Assembly (NCBI RefSeq): GCF_029625295.1
Contig: NZ_CP121112.1
Coordinates: 868,001-932,000 of the forward strand
Direction of reading: 5' to 3'
From: Flavobacterium gyeonganense
Lineage (GTDB): Bacteria > Bacteroidota > Bacteroidia > Flavobacteriales > Flavobacteriaceae
Length of the DNA: 64,000 bases
Numbering within the stretch: position 1 is the stretch's first letter; each line of letters starts with the position of its first letter. Of the stretch, positions 21,166 to 30,368 are shown one piece after another. The notes beneath the pieces were generated by a model. The model ran no database searches. It saw only the letters and a program-made list of their open reading frames with translations, and had not been told where the DNA came from. A program made the position numbers and the translations under genes.

Positions 21166-23325
21166 ATGAAAAAAATATACTTTACCCTATTAATTATAGG
21201 GCAATGTGTCTTTGCACAAAATAAAACGGAGCAGGACACAACGAAATCACAGGAACTTGAAAACGTTTTTATAACCGCAAATCGCACAGCAACTTTACGA
21301 AAAGAAACACCTGTCGCCATCAGCAAATTAATTGCTAAAACTATTAACGAAGCCAAGGCAACTGCTGTCTATGAAATTATCAATAAAACACCGGGAGTTC
21401 TCATGGTCAATTTAGGAAACGAACAGCATATGATGTCTATTCGTCAGCCTATGACAACGAATGCCTACTATTTATATCTGGAAGACGGCCTACCAATTCG
21501 ACCTATGGGAATCTTCAATCATAATGCTTTATTAGAGATCAATCAGTTTAATCTTCAAAGTATTGAAGTGGTAAAAGGTCCGGTTTCTTCTTTATATGGT
21601 CCGGAAGCTGTAGGTGGAACTATTAATTTAATCTCGATAAAACCACCTATTGATCCTGAGTTTAAATTTGGAATTCAGGCCGATAATTATGGTTACAGGA
21701 GATTTCAGGCTGCCGGTGGTGCAACAATCGGAAAAGTAGGTTTTCATATTGCCGGGATTTCCAGTTTACAGGAAAATGGCTGGATGACGTATTCTGATTA
21801 CAATAAAGACAATCTGAATGCGAGAATCGATTACAACATCTCACCTTCTACCCGATTGATCAGCAATACCATGTATGGAAAATATTATTCTGACATGAGC
21901 GGAAGCGTCAACGAAGAAGCCTTTAACAACAGAACCTACAAAAGTACAACCGATTTTACGTATAGAAAATCAGACGCTTTAAGAACACGTTTAACTCTTG
22001 AGCACGACTGGAACAGCAATTCAAGTAGTTATATCACAGGATATTTACGTGATAATAAACTGGGGCAAAATCCTTCTTACGGAATAAAATGGAGCCCGAC
22101 AGTAAATCCTACAACAGCAAAAGGTGAAGTTAATTCTAATAATTTTAAAAGTTATGGTGCGATTGGTCAGCACACACAACAATTTAATTTCTTAAATGCT
22201 AAGCTTGTTGCAGGTGCTTTATACGATTACTCTCCTGTAACCTACTGGTCTTATGTAATCGATTTGAAAGCTAATTTAAATCCCGGTGAAACAGGGAAAC
22301 AAACGGTAGATTCTTATGAAATTATTGCTGAACACCCTGACTCCAAATTAGCCGATTATTCTGCTGATATTTTCAACACAGCTGGTTATGCTCAATTGAG
22401 TTTTAATCCAATAGAAAAATTAGTTATTACTTTGGGCGGTCGCTATGACAACATGAAAATAGATTATGAAAATTCCCTGGACAATTCTGCAGGAAATAAA
22501 GTCTATGACAAAATGACTTTTAAAGCCGGAGCCAATTACAACCCTTTTGATTTTGCTGGCTTTTACGGTAACTATTCACAAGGTTTTGCCCCTCCGGGAA
22601 TCACTTCAATTTTCAGAGCTAAACCTGGGACCGGCGGTTCAACAGGTGTTCCTGCCGAGTTTTATTACAACTTAAAACCCGCAGATTTCGATAATTATGA
22701 AATTGGCGGTTGGCTTTCTTTCTTTCAAAATAAATTAAATTTTGATTATGCCTTTTATTACATGGAAGGAAAAAATGAACTGTTAAGCATCAAACTTTCT
22801 GATAATTCAACCGATTACCGTTCTGCCGGAGAAACATGCCACAAAGGAATTGAGTTTGGAGCCTCTTATCGCCCTTCAAAACAATTGAACATTCGTTTTG
22901 GCGGAACTTATGCACAACACACTTACATCGATTTTAAACTTTCAGACAAGCCATCAGATCCGGTTCAGAATTTAAACGGAAAAGAAATGCCTGCTGCTCC
23001 AAGATGGTCCGGAAATTCAGAGGTCAGTTATTACCCTAACTGGCTTCCAAATTTAAGAACTTCTGTTGAGTGGCAGCTGGTTGGCAGCTACTATCAGGAC
23101 CAGATCAATACTGTAAAATATGGTGGTTATAATTTATTCAATGCCAGAGTTGGTTACCAATGGAAAAGCATAGAAGTTTACGGAAATGTCATGAACCTAA
23201 CCGATAAATTATACGCGTATAACGTTTCGAGAACGAATATCGCAAACGCTCAGCCAACCTACACTGCAGCAGCACCCAGAACTTTTGTTTTCGGAATACA
23301 ATATAATTTATCATTAAAAAAATAA
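21166..23325 (+). CDS. TonB-dependent outer-membrane receptor
   Basis: 719 aa. Signal peptide (MKKIYFTLLIIGQCVFA), then a short TonB-box region leading to ELENVFITANRTATLRKETPVAIS, where the plug domain starts. The plug holds VYEIINKTPGVLMVN and IEVVKGPVSSLYGPEAVGGTINL. A 22-strand barrel follows and ends FVFGIQYNLSLKK with a terminal aromatic-containing strand. There is no carboxypeptidase-regulatory N-terminal domain and no SusD partner, so it is a small-ligand (metal or siderophore) receptor rather than a glycan SusC. It lies between the CNGRC protein and the PepSY protein, which suggests uptake of iron or copper. The ligand is not determined. Confidence 0.93.
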   Translation: MKKIYFTLLIIGQCVFAQNKTEQDTTKSQELENVFITANRTATLRKETPVAISKLIAKTINEAKATAVYEIINKTPGVLMVNLGNEQHMMSIRQPMTTNAYYLYLEDGLPIRPMGIFNHNALLEINQFNLQSIEVVKGPVSSLYGPEAVGGTINLISIKPPIDPEFKFGIQADNYGYRRFQAAGGATIGKVGFHIAGISSLQENGWMTYSDYNKDNLNARIDYNISPSTRLISNTMYGKYYSDMSGSVNEEAFNNRTYKSTTDFTYRKSDALRTRLTLEHDWNSNSSSYITGYLRDNKLGQNPSYGIKWSPTVNPTTAKGEVNSNNFKSYGAIGQHTQQFNFLNAKLVAGALYDYSPVTYWSYVIDLKANLNPGETGKQTVDSYEIIAEHPDSKLADYSADIFNTAGYAQLSFNPIEKLVITLGGRYDNMKIDYENSLDNSAGNKVYDKMTFKAGANYNPFDFAGFYGNYSQGFAPPGITSIFRAKPGTGGSTGVPAEFYYNLKPADFDNYEIGGWLSFFQNKLNFDYAFYYMEGKNELLSIKLSDNSTDYRSAGETCHKGIEFGASYRPSKQLNIRFGGTYAQHTYIDFKLSDKPSDPVQNLNGKEMPAAPRWSGNSEVSYYPNWLPNLRTSVEWQLVGSYYQDQINTVKYGGYNLFNARVGYQWKSIEVYGNVMNLTDKLYAYNVSRTNIANAQPTYTAAAPRTFVFGIQYNLSLKK

Positions 23326-23327
23326 GT

Positions 23328-23445
23328 AGCTAATCCCGCTCTCCGCTATATCTTTTGTGGCGAACCCCGCCACAAAAGGATATCGCTTCAAATGAATTCA
23401 CTGAACTCCGATTAAAATTATTGTCAAGTGAAGTAATCGGGGCTA
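23328..23445 (-). ncRNA. Structured RNA element, copy A (minus strand)
   Basis: Read on the minus strand, AGC-CCCG (23444-23438) pairs with CGGG-ATTA-GCT (23338-23328). Inside, TTTTGTGGCG and CGCCACAAAA (23377-23368 and 23362-23353 on this strand) form a 10-bp helix with flanking GATATC/GATATA strands. This is the same layout as the elements at 30.2 and 44.3 kb, with a different helix sequence. It lies antisense in the gap between the receptor and PepSY genes. It could be a dispersed structured repeat; a match to the Flavo-1 RNA family is possible but unchecked. Confidence 0.6.
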
Positions 23446-23457
23446 AAAAACGGAACA

Positions 23458-25056
23458 ATGAGTAAAGAAATAACATCCAAAAAATCCAAAAAGAAAGATT
23501 CTAAAATAATAAAGAAGATCAAACAGCACATGTACAAATGGCATCGTGCGATAGGTTTAATTACAATTATTCCTGTAATCTTCTGGACATTATCAGGTTT
23601 GATGCACCCGTTTATGGCGCATTTTTTCAAACCTCAAATTGCCCATGAAAAACTGGAACAGCAAATTATTAATCAAAATCAACTGCATTTTTCGATTCAG
23701 GAAGTTTTACAGAAAAATGAACTAACACAATTCAAAAATTTCAGAATTGTTACCTTCAACAATAAAACGTATTATCAGCTTAAAACGATAATTGGCGAAT
23801 TATGGTATTTTGATGCCTCAACAGCTGAGAAACTAGAAAACGGAGATCAAAAATATGCTGAATGGCTCTCAAGATATTTTTTAGATGATCAGAAAAGCGA
23901 CATAAAAAAGAGTGAGATTGTAACCGAATTTAATTCGCAATACAAATACGTAAATCGTTATTTACCTGTCTATAAATTGAGTTTTGATCGCACTGATGCG
24001 ATGGAAGTTTATGTAGAAACCTCATCAAGCAAACTGGCTACTTTTAATCCGGTTTCCAGACAATGGTTTATCTGGTTTTTCGACACTTTTCATAACTGGG
24101 CCTTTATAGATGCCATTTCGAACAACAGTATTCGAATTATTACCATGATTTTACTGCTGTCGATTATTGGATTTTCTGCCCTGAGCGGAATCTTAATTTA
24201 CGGCTTACTTTGGAAACAATTCAAAAAAACGGATAGTCTACAGCCTAAAAAAGGACTTCGGAAATACCATCGCCAAATCGGAATCTGGATTTCGCTTTTT
24301 ACTTTGACATTTGCTTTTAGCGGTGCTTATCACGCTACCACAAAATGGGAGCCATACACCTTATCACAAATGATTTATGAACCTACTTTTGAAACCAAAG
24401 AAATTCCCGGAGCCAATAATAAGGTTGATTTAGACTGGAATCGTTTTCAAAATATGAGTATTATTACACTAAATGACACGGCTTATTATCGTTGTCAGTT
24501 GGCTGAAAAAGAAACAAAAAGATTCAAAAAACCAAAATCAGATTCTAAATGGAACAAAAAAGAGGATACAAAATCTGAAGTCCTTTACATTAACGCAACT
24601 ACAAATAAAATTGCGCCAAACCTGGATTTAGAATATGCCGAATTTTTAGCTTATTATTTTACCGATGGGGCACCAAAAGCTTCGTGTTGCGAAATGATTG
24701 ATACGCCAGAAGATGATTCTCAGCCTTCTTTTGAAAATATAAAATTGCTTGAATCAAAAGTTTTGAATGACTTTGAAAGCAGAGAATACGGCTTTGTCAA
24801 TAAAAGATTACCGGTCGTAAAATTGGCATATGATACGCCTGAGAAAACAACTTACTTTATTGAAACTTCAACATCAAGATTGGCCGCAGTTATCAATAAC
24901 TCAGACCGGGTTGAAGGGTATTCTTTTGCCATCCTGCACAAATTTTTATTTATGGACTGGGCTGGAAAAAACATCCGCGACTTGTCAATGGTTTTGGCTG
25001 CATTAACCATTTTGGTTGTGAGTATTCTTGGATTTATTCTTTTCTTAAAGAGATAG
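23458..25056 (+). CDS. PepSY-associated transmembrane protein
   Basis: 532 aa. A lysine-rich N-terminus precedes a first membrane segment (IGLITIIPVIFWTLSGLMHPFM). Further segments lie near 225-255, 272-295 and 505-530, typical of PepSY_TM. The periplasmic part is duplicated: YVNRYLPVYKLSFDR with VETSSSKLATF in the first half, and FVNKRLPVVKLAYDT with IETSTSRLAAV in the second. A CC pair (KASCCEM) lies between. Such proteins accompany TonB receptors for siderophores or metals and may act as inner-membrane ferric reductases; that role is inferred. It follows the receptor gene by 132 nt and is likely co-expressed. Confidence 0.88.
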   Translation: MSKEITSKKSKKKDSKIIKKIKQHMYKWHRAIGLITIIPVIFWTLSGLMHPFMAHFFKPQIAHEKLEQQIINQNQLHFSIQEVLQKNELTQFKNFRIVTFNNKTYYQLKTIIGELWYFDASTAEKLENGDQKYAEWLSRYFLDDQKSDIKKSEIVTEFNSQYKYVNRYLPVYKLSFDRTDAMEVYVETSSSKLATFNPVSRQWFIWFFDTFHNWAFIDAISNNSIRIITMILLLSIIGFSALSGILIYGLLWKQFKKTDSLQPKKGLRKYHRQIGIWISLFTLTFAFSGAYHATTKWEPYTLSQMIYEPTFETKEIPGANNKVDLDWNRFQNMSIITLNDTAYYRCQLAEKETKRFKKPKSDSKWNKKEDTKSEVLYINATTNKIAPNLDLEYAEFLAYYFTDGAPKASCCEMIDTPEDDSQPSFENIKLLESKVLNDFESREYGFVNKRLPVVKLAYDTPEKTTYFIETSTSRLAAVINNSDRVEGYSFAILHKFLFMDWAGKNIRDLSMVLAALTILVVSILGFILFLKR

Positions 25057-25067
25057 CACCATTTTAT

Positions 25068-25150
25068 TTCCTGCAAGGTCTTTTTTGACCTTGTAGGTAT
25101 TTAAACCAACAACATAACAAACCTACAAGATTTTAAAAACCTTGCAGGAA
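25068..25150. repeat. Nested inverted-repeat element between convergent genes
   Basis: TTCCTGCAAGGT (25068-25079) is exactly inverted at 25139-25150, and ACCTTGTAGGT (25088-25098) is inverted in ACCTACAAG (25121-25129). The element can fold either as one long stem-loop or as two hairpins (CCTGCAAGGTC with GACCTTGTAGG, and CCTACAAG with CTTGCAGG). It lies between convergent genes and may serve as a bidirectional terminator. Confidence 0.65.
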
Positions 25151-25166
25151 TCCGTATTTAGAAAAT

Positions 25167-25829
25167 TTATCGGGGATTCTCCTCGTAATAACGCGCTTCA
25201 ATACGCTTAATATCTTTTATGGAGTTTTTCGCCCAATCTAAACGCTTTACTAAAATCTCTTCATCAAACAACTGCCATTTTATATCTGATCTTCGAAGCC
25301 TGTTGGTTAGGTTTTGAATTATAATAGCCGCAGAAACCGAAATATTGAGGCTTTCGGTAAAACCAACCATTGGTATTTTCAAAAAACCATCTGCATTGTC
25401 CATAATTGCTGCAGACAATCCTTCTTTTTCTGTTCCAAAAAATAATGCGCTTGGTTTTGATATGTCAAAATCTTCCAGCATACAGTCCTGTTCGTGAGGT
25501 GTTGTTGCAATAATCTGATATCCTTTATTCCTCAGATCAGACAAACACCCTTCAACCGAATCAAATCTGTTGATGTCTACCCATTTCTGGGCACCAAGAG
25601 CAATTTCTTTATCAATTCTTTTCCCGAAACGCTGTTCGATAACATTTAGTTCCTGAATTCCAAAAACCTCACAGCTGCGCATTACAGCACTCGTATTATG
25701 CATTTGGTACACATCTTCTACTGCAACTGTAAAATGTTTGGTGCGGTTTTCCAGAACATGCAGAAATCGTTCCTTGCGGTTATCAGTCAGTATATTTTCA
25801 AGAAAAGCGAGGTAATCTAAATCAATCAT
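25167..25829 (-). CDS. TrmH-family (SpoU) RNA methyltransferase
   Basis: 220 aa from MIDLDYLAFLENIL. Motif 1 NTSAVMRSCEVFG, motif 2 ALFFGTEKEGLS and motif 3 IPMVGFTESLNISVSAAI form the SPOUT trefoil knot with the SAM pocket. It 2'-O-methylates a tRNA or rRNA; the order and C-terminal helix (RRSDIKWQLFDEE) resemble tRNA Gm18 methyltransferase TrmH. The target RNA is not proven. The start at 25829 is set by the promoter at 25877-25846; a longer frame to 25886 runs through it. Confidence 0.88.
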   Translation of the reverse strand: MIDLDYLAFLENILTDNRKERFLHVLENRTKHFTVAVEDVYQMHNTSAVMRSCEVFGIQELNVIEQRFGKRIDKEIALGAQKWVDINRFDSVEGCLSDLRNKGYQIIATTPHEQDCMLEDFDISKPSALFFGTEKEGLSAAIMDNADGFLKIPMVGFTESLNISVSAAIIIQNLTNRLRRSDIKWQLFDEEILVKRLDWAKNSIKDIKRIEARYYEENPR

Positions 25830-25845
25830 TTTGGTTTGTTTGCGG

Positions 25846-25877
25846 CAAAAATAATAATATTTTATCATATCGGACAA
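25846..25877 (-). promoter_or_regulatory. Promoter of the TrmH-family gene
   Basis: On the minus strand TTG (25877-25875), a 21-nt spacer and TATTTTTG (25853-25846). It lies 16 nt before the ATG at 25829 and excludes the longer start at 25886. Confidence 0.75.
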
Positions 25878-25993
25878 AATGGCCAAAAGCTCTCAAAAGC
25901 TTTTTCAACCTAAAACTGGTATGTTTTAATTCATAGTATTCTTAAAATCGGTTACTTTTACTAATTACTAACCGCCTCATAAAAATAACCTGA

Positions 25994-27318
25994 ATGAACA
26001 AGTCTTTTTACAAGAGTATTCTGTGTGCTTTATCTCTCACCCTTTTTGCCTGTGCAACAAAATCATCAAAAGAAATTCCTGTTGGTTTAGGCTGGAGCAA
26101 TAATTCTGTCAATACAGTTAAATTCAGAAAAAATGCGGTAACTACTTTTAAAGATCTTCAGTTCACAGCTTATTATGATGCAGATGGTTCAGTAGTTTTA
26201 GGCAAAAGAAAACTTAATTCTGCTAACTGGGAAATCGTAAAAACACCTTACACTGGTCATGCAAAAGATGCCCATAATAGTATTAGTATTGCTGTAGACG
26301 GAGACGGATATCTTCATGTAAGCTGGGATCATCACGACACCAAACTTCGATATGCAAAAAGCAAATCACCCTTAAGTTTAGATTTGGACAGAGAAGAATC
26401 GATGACCGGAATTGCCGAACAAAAAGTGACCTATCCTGAATTTTACAACCTGCCTAACGGAAATTTGTTGTTTTTATATCGCTCCGGTTCTTCGGGAAGA
26501 GGAAATATGATTATTAATTCCTATTCTGTGAAAGACAAAAAATGGTCACAAATTCAAAGCAATTTATTAAACGGCGAAGATAAAAGAAGTGCTTACTGGC
26601 AAGCCAAAGTAGATAAAAAAGGCACCATACATCTGTCTTGGGTCTGGAGAGAAAGCTGGGATGTTTCGACGAATCACGACATCTGTTATGCCCGCTCTTT
26701 TGATGGCGGCTTGACCTGGGAAAAATCAAATGGAGAAAAAATATAATTTACCCATAACTGTAGCATCTGCAGAAATTGCCTGGAAAATTCCGGAAAAATC
26801 GAGTTTGATCAACCAAACTTCAATGACGGCAGATGAAAACGGAAATCCTTATATTGCTAATTATTGGAGTGAAAACAATATTCCGCAGTTTCAGATTGTG
26901 TATTTAGAAAATGGTATCTGGAAAAAATCGAATACAGGTTTCAGGCAGACTTCTTTTTCTCTGGGAGGCGGCGGCACCAAAAAAATCCCGATTTCCAGAC
27001 CTGATTTATTGATTAAAGAAGAAGAGAAAAATCGTTATTTGTATCTTCTTTTTTAGAGATAGCGAAAGAGAAAACAAAGTTTCAATGGCTTACACAAATT
27101 TATGTGAAAACAGTAATTGGAAAGTAACAGATTTAACCTCAGCATCAATAGGCGAATGGGAACCCAATTATGATATTTCACTTTGGGAAAAGCAAAAAAA
27201 ACTTCATATCTTTCTTCAAAATGTACATCAGGTTGACGGCGAAGGTCTGGCAAAGTCAGAACCGACAATGGTACGAATACTAGAAGTGAATCAATTACCC
27301 AAACAATTGCAAAAATAA
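25994..27318 (+). pseudogene. BNR_4-type beta-propeller lipoprotein, broken by two apparent +1 frameshifts
   Basis: Three frames make one protein of 440 aa. Piece 1 (25994-26746) has a lipoprotein signal with lipobox LFAC and BNR-like repeats (SWDHHDTKLRYAKS, SRSFDGGLTWEKSN type). The frame shifts at a six-A run (26736-26741) and again at a six-T run (27049-27054). Each joins perfectly if one base is removed: NGEKYNLPITVASAE, then YLYLLFRDSERENKVSMAY. The family (BNR_4) includes polysaccharide lyases and sialidase-like propellers, but the substrate here is unknown. The last codons overlap the sirtuin start by one base, which indicates an operon. Both indels are in homopolymers and may be artefacts. 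Confidence 0.8.
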
Positions 27319-28025
27319 TGAAAAAGAAATTAGTGGTGCTTACCGGAGCCGGAATAAGTGCCGAAAGCGGTATTAAAACTTTTCGTGACAGTGACGGATT
27401 ATGGGAAGGCCATGATGTAATGGAAGTAGCAACTCCCGAAGGCTGGCATAAAAATCAGGAACTGGTTTTAAATTTTTACAACAAAAGACGCCAACAGCTT
27501 AAAGAAGTCGAGCCGAATTTAGGACACAAAATTTTAGCCGAATTAGAAAAAGATTTTGATGTTCATATTATTACTCAAAATGTTGACGATTTACATGAAA
27601 GAGCCGGAAGTTCCAAAGTTTTACATTTGCATGGAGAATTACTAAAAGTCAGAAGTACCAAAAATCGGGATTTGATTTTAGAATGGACTGAGGATTTGGT
27701 AACCGGAGATTTAGATAAAAACGGACACCAGCTGCGTCCGCATATTGTCTGGTTTGGCGAAGATGTTCCGGCACTTGAAGAAGCGATTGCCATAACGGAG
27801 GCCGCTGATTATTTTGCCGTAATCGGAACATCTCTTCAGGTATATCCTGCAGCAGGGTTAATCAGTTATACCTATAGTATTACGCCAGTTTTCTACATTG
27901 ATCCGAAGCCAATTTCAATTCCGAATATTAGAAACAAGGTTGAAACCATTGCAAAATTTGCTTCAGAAGGTGTAGCTGACCTGAGAGATAAACTATTGAA
28001 TTTAGAAAAACCAAATGATTTTTGA
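27318..28025 (+). CDS. Sir2-family NAD-dependent protein deacylase
   Basis: 235 aa. The NAD site is LTGAGISAESGIKTFRDSDGLW. The catalytic QNVDDLHERAG and LHLHGELLKVR (active His) are present. FYNKRR provides the Y-x-x-R pair of class III (SIRT5-like, succinyl-lysine) enzymes, so a desuccinylase is likely. The four zinc-binding cysteines expected after LHG are absent: from KVRSTKNRD to LRPHIVWFGE there is no cysteine. The gene overlaps the BNR_4 gene by one base and the next gene by 11 bases. Confidence 0.9.
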   Translation: MKKKLVVLTGAGISAESGIKTFRDSDGLWEGHDVMEVATPEGWHKNQELVLNFYNKRRQQLKEVEPNLGHKILAELEKDFDVHIITQNVDDLHERAGSSKVLHLHGELLKVRSTKNRDLILEWTEDLVTGDLDKNGHQLRPHIVWFGEDVPALEEAIAITEAADYFAVIGTSLQVYPAAGLISYTYSITPVFYIDPKPISIPNIRNKVETIAKFASEGVADLRDKLLNLEKPNDF

Positions 28026-28707
28026 AAGCTGGCTGCAGCAATTAACAGAATTCAATCTGGTTTCTCTGGCTGTTTTCTTCCTGATTGAAAACTTAGTTTT
28101 AATCTATATTTCAGTTTTGATCGGACGAATAATTGAACCGGAGAATACTGTTTTAAAAAAGTCTGATCGTAAATGGGTATTTTCAACTCTCATTTGCAAT
28201 ACATTCATAACAGTATCAGGCTTTGAATTGTATCGATTTAGAATCCTGGAAATAGATTTTTCAGAATCAATTGTTTCTTTCTTGTTTGATACTTTGTTTC
28301 TAATTATTCTGATGGACTTTTTTATGTTCTGTTTTCATTTTCTGGCACATCGATTAAAATGGTTCAACCCTATTCACAGGCTTCATCACACACATGTTGA
28401 GACCAGTGTTTACAGCCTTTATGTCCTTCACCCTATTGAAACTTTAGGCTTTGGTATCATTTGGCTATTTTTAATTACGATCCTAAAATTTAACTTTTTA
28501 AGCATTATCATTTACCTCATTTTAAACTTATCGTACGGAATATTTGGCCATTTAAAGACTGACATTTTCCCTGATTTTTGGTATAAAAACCGCTTAACAA
28601 AATGGATCTCAACTACAAAATTCCACAATGATCATCATAAAAACGAATCGCATAATTATGGTTTCTATTTCACTATTTGGGATAAAATTTTCAAAACCAT
28701 AATTTAA
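28015..28707 (+). CDS. Fatty acid hydroxylase / sterol desaturase family membrane protein
   Basis: 230 aa with about four or five membrane segments. The di-iron histidine motifs are HFLAHR (near 112), HRLHHTH (near 123) and FHNDHHKNESHNYG near 201. These are the HX3-4H, HXXHH and HXXHH boxes of the superfamily, which oxidises lipids (fatty acid hydroxylation, carotenoid or sterol steps). It overlaps the sirtuin gene, so translation is coupled. The substrate is not predictable from the sequence. Confidence 0.9.
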   Translation: MIFESWLQQLTEFNLVSLAVFFLIENLVLIYISVLIGRIIEPENTVLKKSDRKWVFSTLICNTFITVSGFELYRFRILEIDFSESIVSFLFDTLFLIILMDFFMFCFHFLAHRLKWFNPIHRLHHTHVETSVYSLYVLHPIETLGFGIIWLFLITILKFNFLSIIIYLILNLSYGIFGHLKTDIFPDFWYKNRLTKWISTTKFHNDHHKNESHNYGFYFTIWDKIFKTII

Positions 28708-28753
28708 AGCCATAATATAGCTTCAGTAATTTTCAGAAGTTTTAACAATACCT

Positions 28754-28761
28754 TATATTTG
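28754..28761 (+). promoter_or_regulatory. -7 element of the purB promoter
   Basis: TATATTTG is a perfect TAnnTTTG box 24 nt before the ATG at 28786. No TTG is seen at the usual upstream distance. Confidence 0.5.
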
Positions 28762-28785
28762 CACCTTTCGAAAAACAACATAACA

Positions 28786-30132
28786 ATGACTACTCTAAAC
28801 GAATTGAATGCTATATCGCCAATTGACGGAAGATATAGAAGTAAAACCCAAAATTTAGCACCTTTCTTTTCTGAAGAAGCTTTAATAAAATATCGTGTAT
28901 TAGTTGAAGTTGAATACTTTATTGCTTTATGCGAAATTCCGTTGCCTCAATTACAGGACATAAATTCAGATTTATTTGAAAGCCTTCGTAATATCTACAA
29001 GAATTTCTCTACTGAAGACGCACTTTGGATTAAAGAAACTGAGAAAGTAACGAACCATGACGTAAAGGCGGTGGAATACTTTATCAAAGATGCTTTCGAA
29101 AAATTAGGTTTATCTCAACACAAAGAGTTCATTCACTTCGGATTAACCTCTCAGGACATTAACAACACTGCTATTCCACTTTCTACAAAAGAAGCTTTTG
29201 AACAGGTTTATATGCCATCATTAATTGCTGTAATTTCAAAATTGAAAGAATTGAGCGTTGAATGGAAGGATATTCCGATGTTAGCACGTACTCACGGACA
29301 GCCAGCCTCTCCTACCCGTTTAGGAAAAGAAATTTTGGTTTTTGTAGAACGTTTAGAAGAGCAGATGCGTTTGTTGTTCAATATTCCGTTTGCAGCTAAA
29401 TTTGGAGGAGCAACAGGAAATTTTAATGCACATCACGTAGCTTACCCACAAATTGACTGGAAACAATTCGGAACTAAATTTGTTGAAATCGGTTTAGGTT
29501 TGCAACATTCATTTCCGACCACTCAAATCGAGCATTATGATCATTTTGCTGCATTTTTTGATGGTTTAAAAAGAATCAACAATATCATTATCGATTTAGA
29601 TCGTGATATCTGGACATATGTTTCGATGGATTATTTCAAGCAAAAAATCAAAGCAGGAGAAATTGGATCATCAGCAATGCCACATAAAGTAAACCCGATT
29701 GATTTTGAAAACTCAGAAGGAAACTTAGGAATTGCAAATGCTATTTTCGAACATTTGGCTGCTAAATTACCAATCTCAAGATTACAGCGTGATTTGACCG
29801 ACAGTACAGTTTTAAGAAATATCGGAGTTCCTGTTGGACATACTATTATTGCTTTTGAAGCGACTTTGAAAGGTTTGAACAAATTACTTTTAAATGAAAG
29901 TAAATTTGCCGAAGATTTAGAAAAGAACTGGGCAGTTGTTGCAGAAGCGATCCAGACTATCCTGCGTCGTGAAGCCTATCCAAATCCTTATGAAGCGTTG
30001 AAGGGCTTAACCAGAACCAATGAAGCAATTGATAAAAATGCCATTCATAATTTCATTGCAACTTTAGAAGTTTCTGATTCGGTAAGAGCAGAATTAATGG
30101 CAATTACCCCTAGCAATTACACAGGAATTTAA
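28786..30132 (+). CDS. purB: Adenylosuccinate lyase
   Basis: 448 aa from MTTLNELNAISPIDGRY, the conserved N-terminus; a longer reading from 28759 adds nine unsupported residues. The family signature GSSAMPHKVNPIDFEN lies near residue 297, with HFGLTSQDINNTA and ARTHGQPASPTRLGKE forming the active-site regions. PurB acts twice in purine synthesis, cleaving SAICAR and adenylosuccinate to release fumarate. It is the long E. coli-like type (about 450 aa). It stands alone with its own terminator. Confidence 0.96.
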   Translation: MTTLNELNAISPIDGRYRSKTQNLAPFFSEEALIKYRVLVEVEYFIALCEIPLPQLQDINSDLFESLRNIYKNFSTEDALWIKETEKVTNHDVKAVEYFIKDAFEKLGLSQHKEFIHFGLTSQDINNTAIPLSTKEAFEQVYMPSLIAVISKLKELSVEWKDIPMLARTHGQPASPTRLGKEILVFVERLEEQMRLLFNIPFAAKFGGATGNFNAHHVAYPQIDWKQFGTKFVEIGLGLQHSFPTTQIEHYDHFAAFFDGLKRINNIIIDLDRDIWTYVSMDYFKQKIKAGEIGSSAMPHKVNPIDFENSEGNLGIANAIFEHLAAKLPISRLQRDLTDSTVLRNIGVPVGHTIIAFEATLKGLNKLLLNESKFAEDLEKNWAVVAEAIQTILRREAYPNPYEALKGLTRTNEAIDKNAIHNFIATLEVSDSVRAELMAITPSNYTGI

Positions 30133-30154
30133 AGAAAACCTAAAATATTTTCTC

Positions 30155-30188
30155 AAAAAAAGCTATCTTTATCCGGATAGCTTTTTTT
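30155..30188 (+). terminator. Intrinsic terminator after purB
   Basis: Arms AAAAAAGCTATC (30155-30166) and GATAGCTTTTTT (30176-30187), followed by T. The RNA element at 30203 begins right behind it. Confidence 0.88.
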
Positions 30189-30202
30189 ATTTAAACCCGA
30201 GT

Positions 30203-30352
30203 ATTAGCCCAGATTGAAATGGAAAGCCTTTTGTGAAAAAAGCCATATTTTTTTGCAGGTACAGAGCGACCAGCGGAAGCTCCTGGAATGGTACCAAAAA
30301 ATAGGCATTTTGAACAAAAGCTTGAAATGGAAAGCTGGATTGGCTCCTGAAA
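30203..30352 (+). ncRNA. Structured RNA element, copy B (plus strand, leader of the CPA2 antiporter)
   Basis: AGC-CCAG (30206-30212) pairs with CTGG-ATTG-GCT (30335-30345). CTTTTGT (30228-30234) pairs with ACAAAAG (30314-30320). A third helix joins GCC(A)TATTTTTTTG to CAAAAAATAGGC. At the tip GAGC and GCTC close the 11-nt loop GACCAGCGGAA (30268-30278). The element ends 17 nt before the antiporter ATG on the same strand. The fold is repeated in copies A and C with compensating base changes. No promoter was seen between the purB terminator and the element, so how it is transcribed is open. Confidence 0.72.
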
Positions 30353-30368
30353 AAAACACCTCCTTTAT

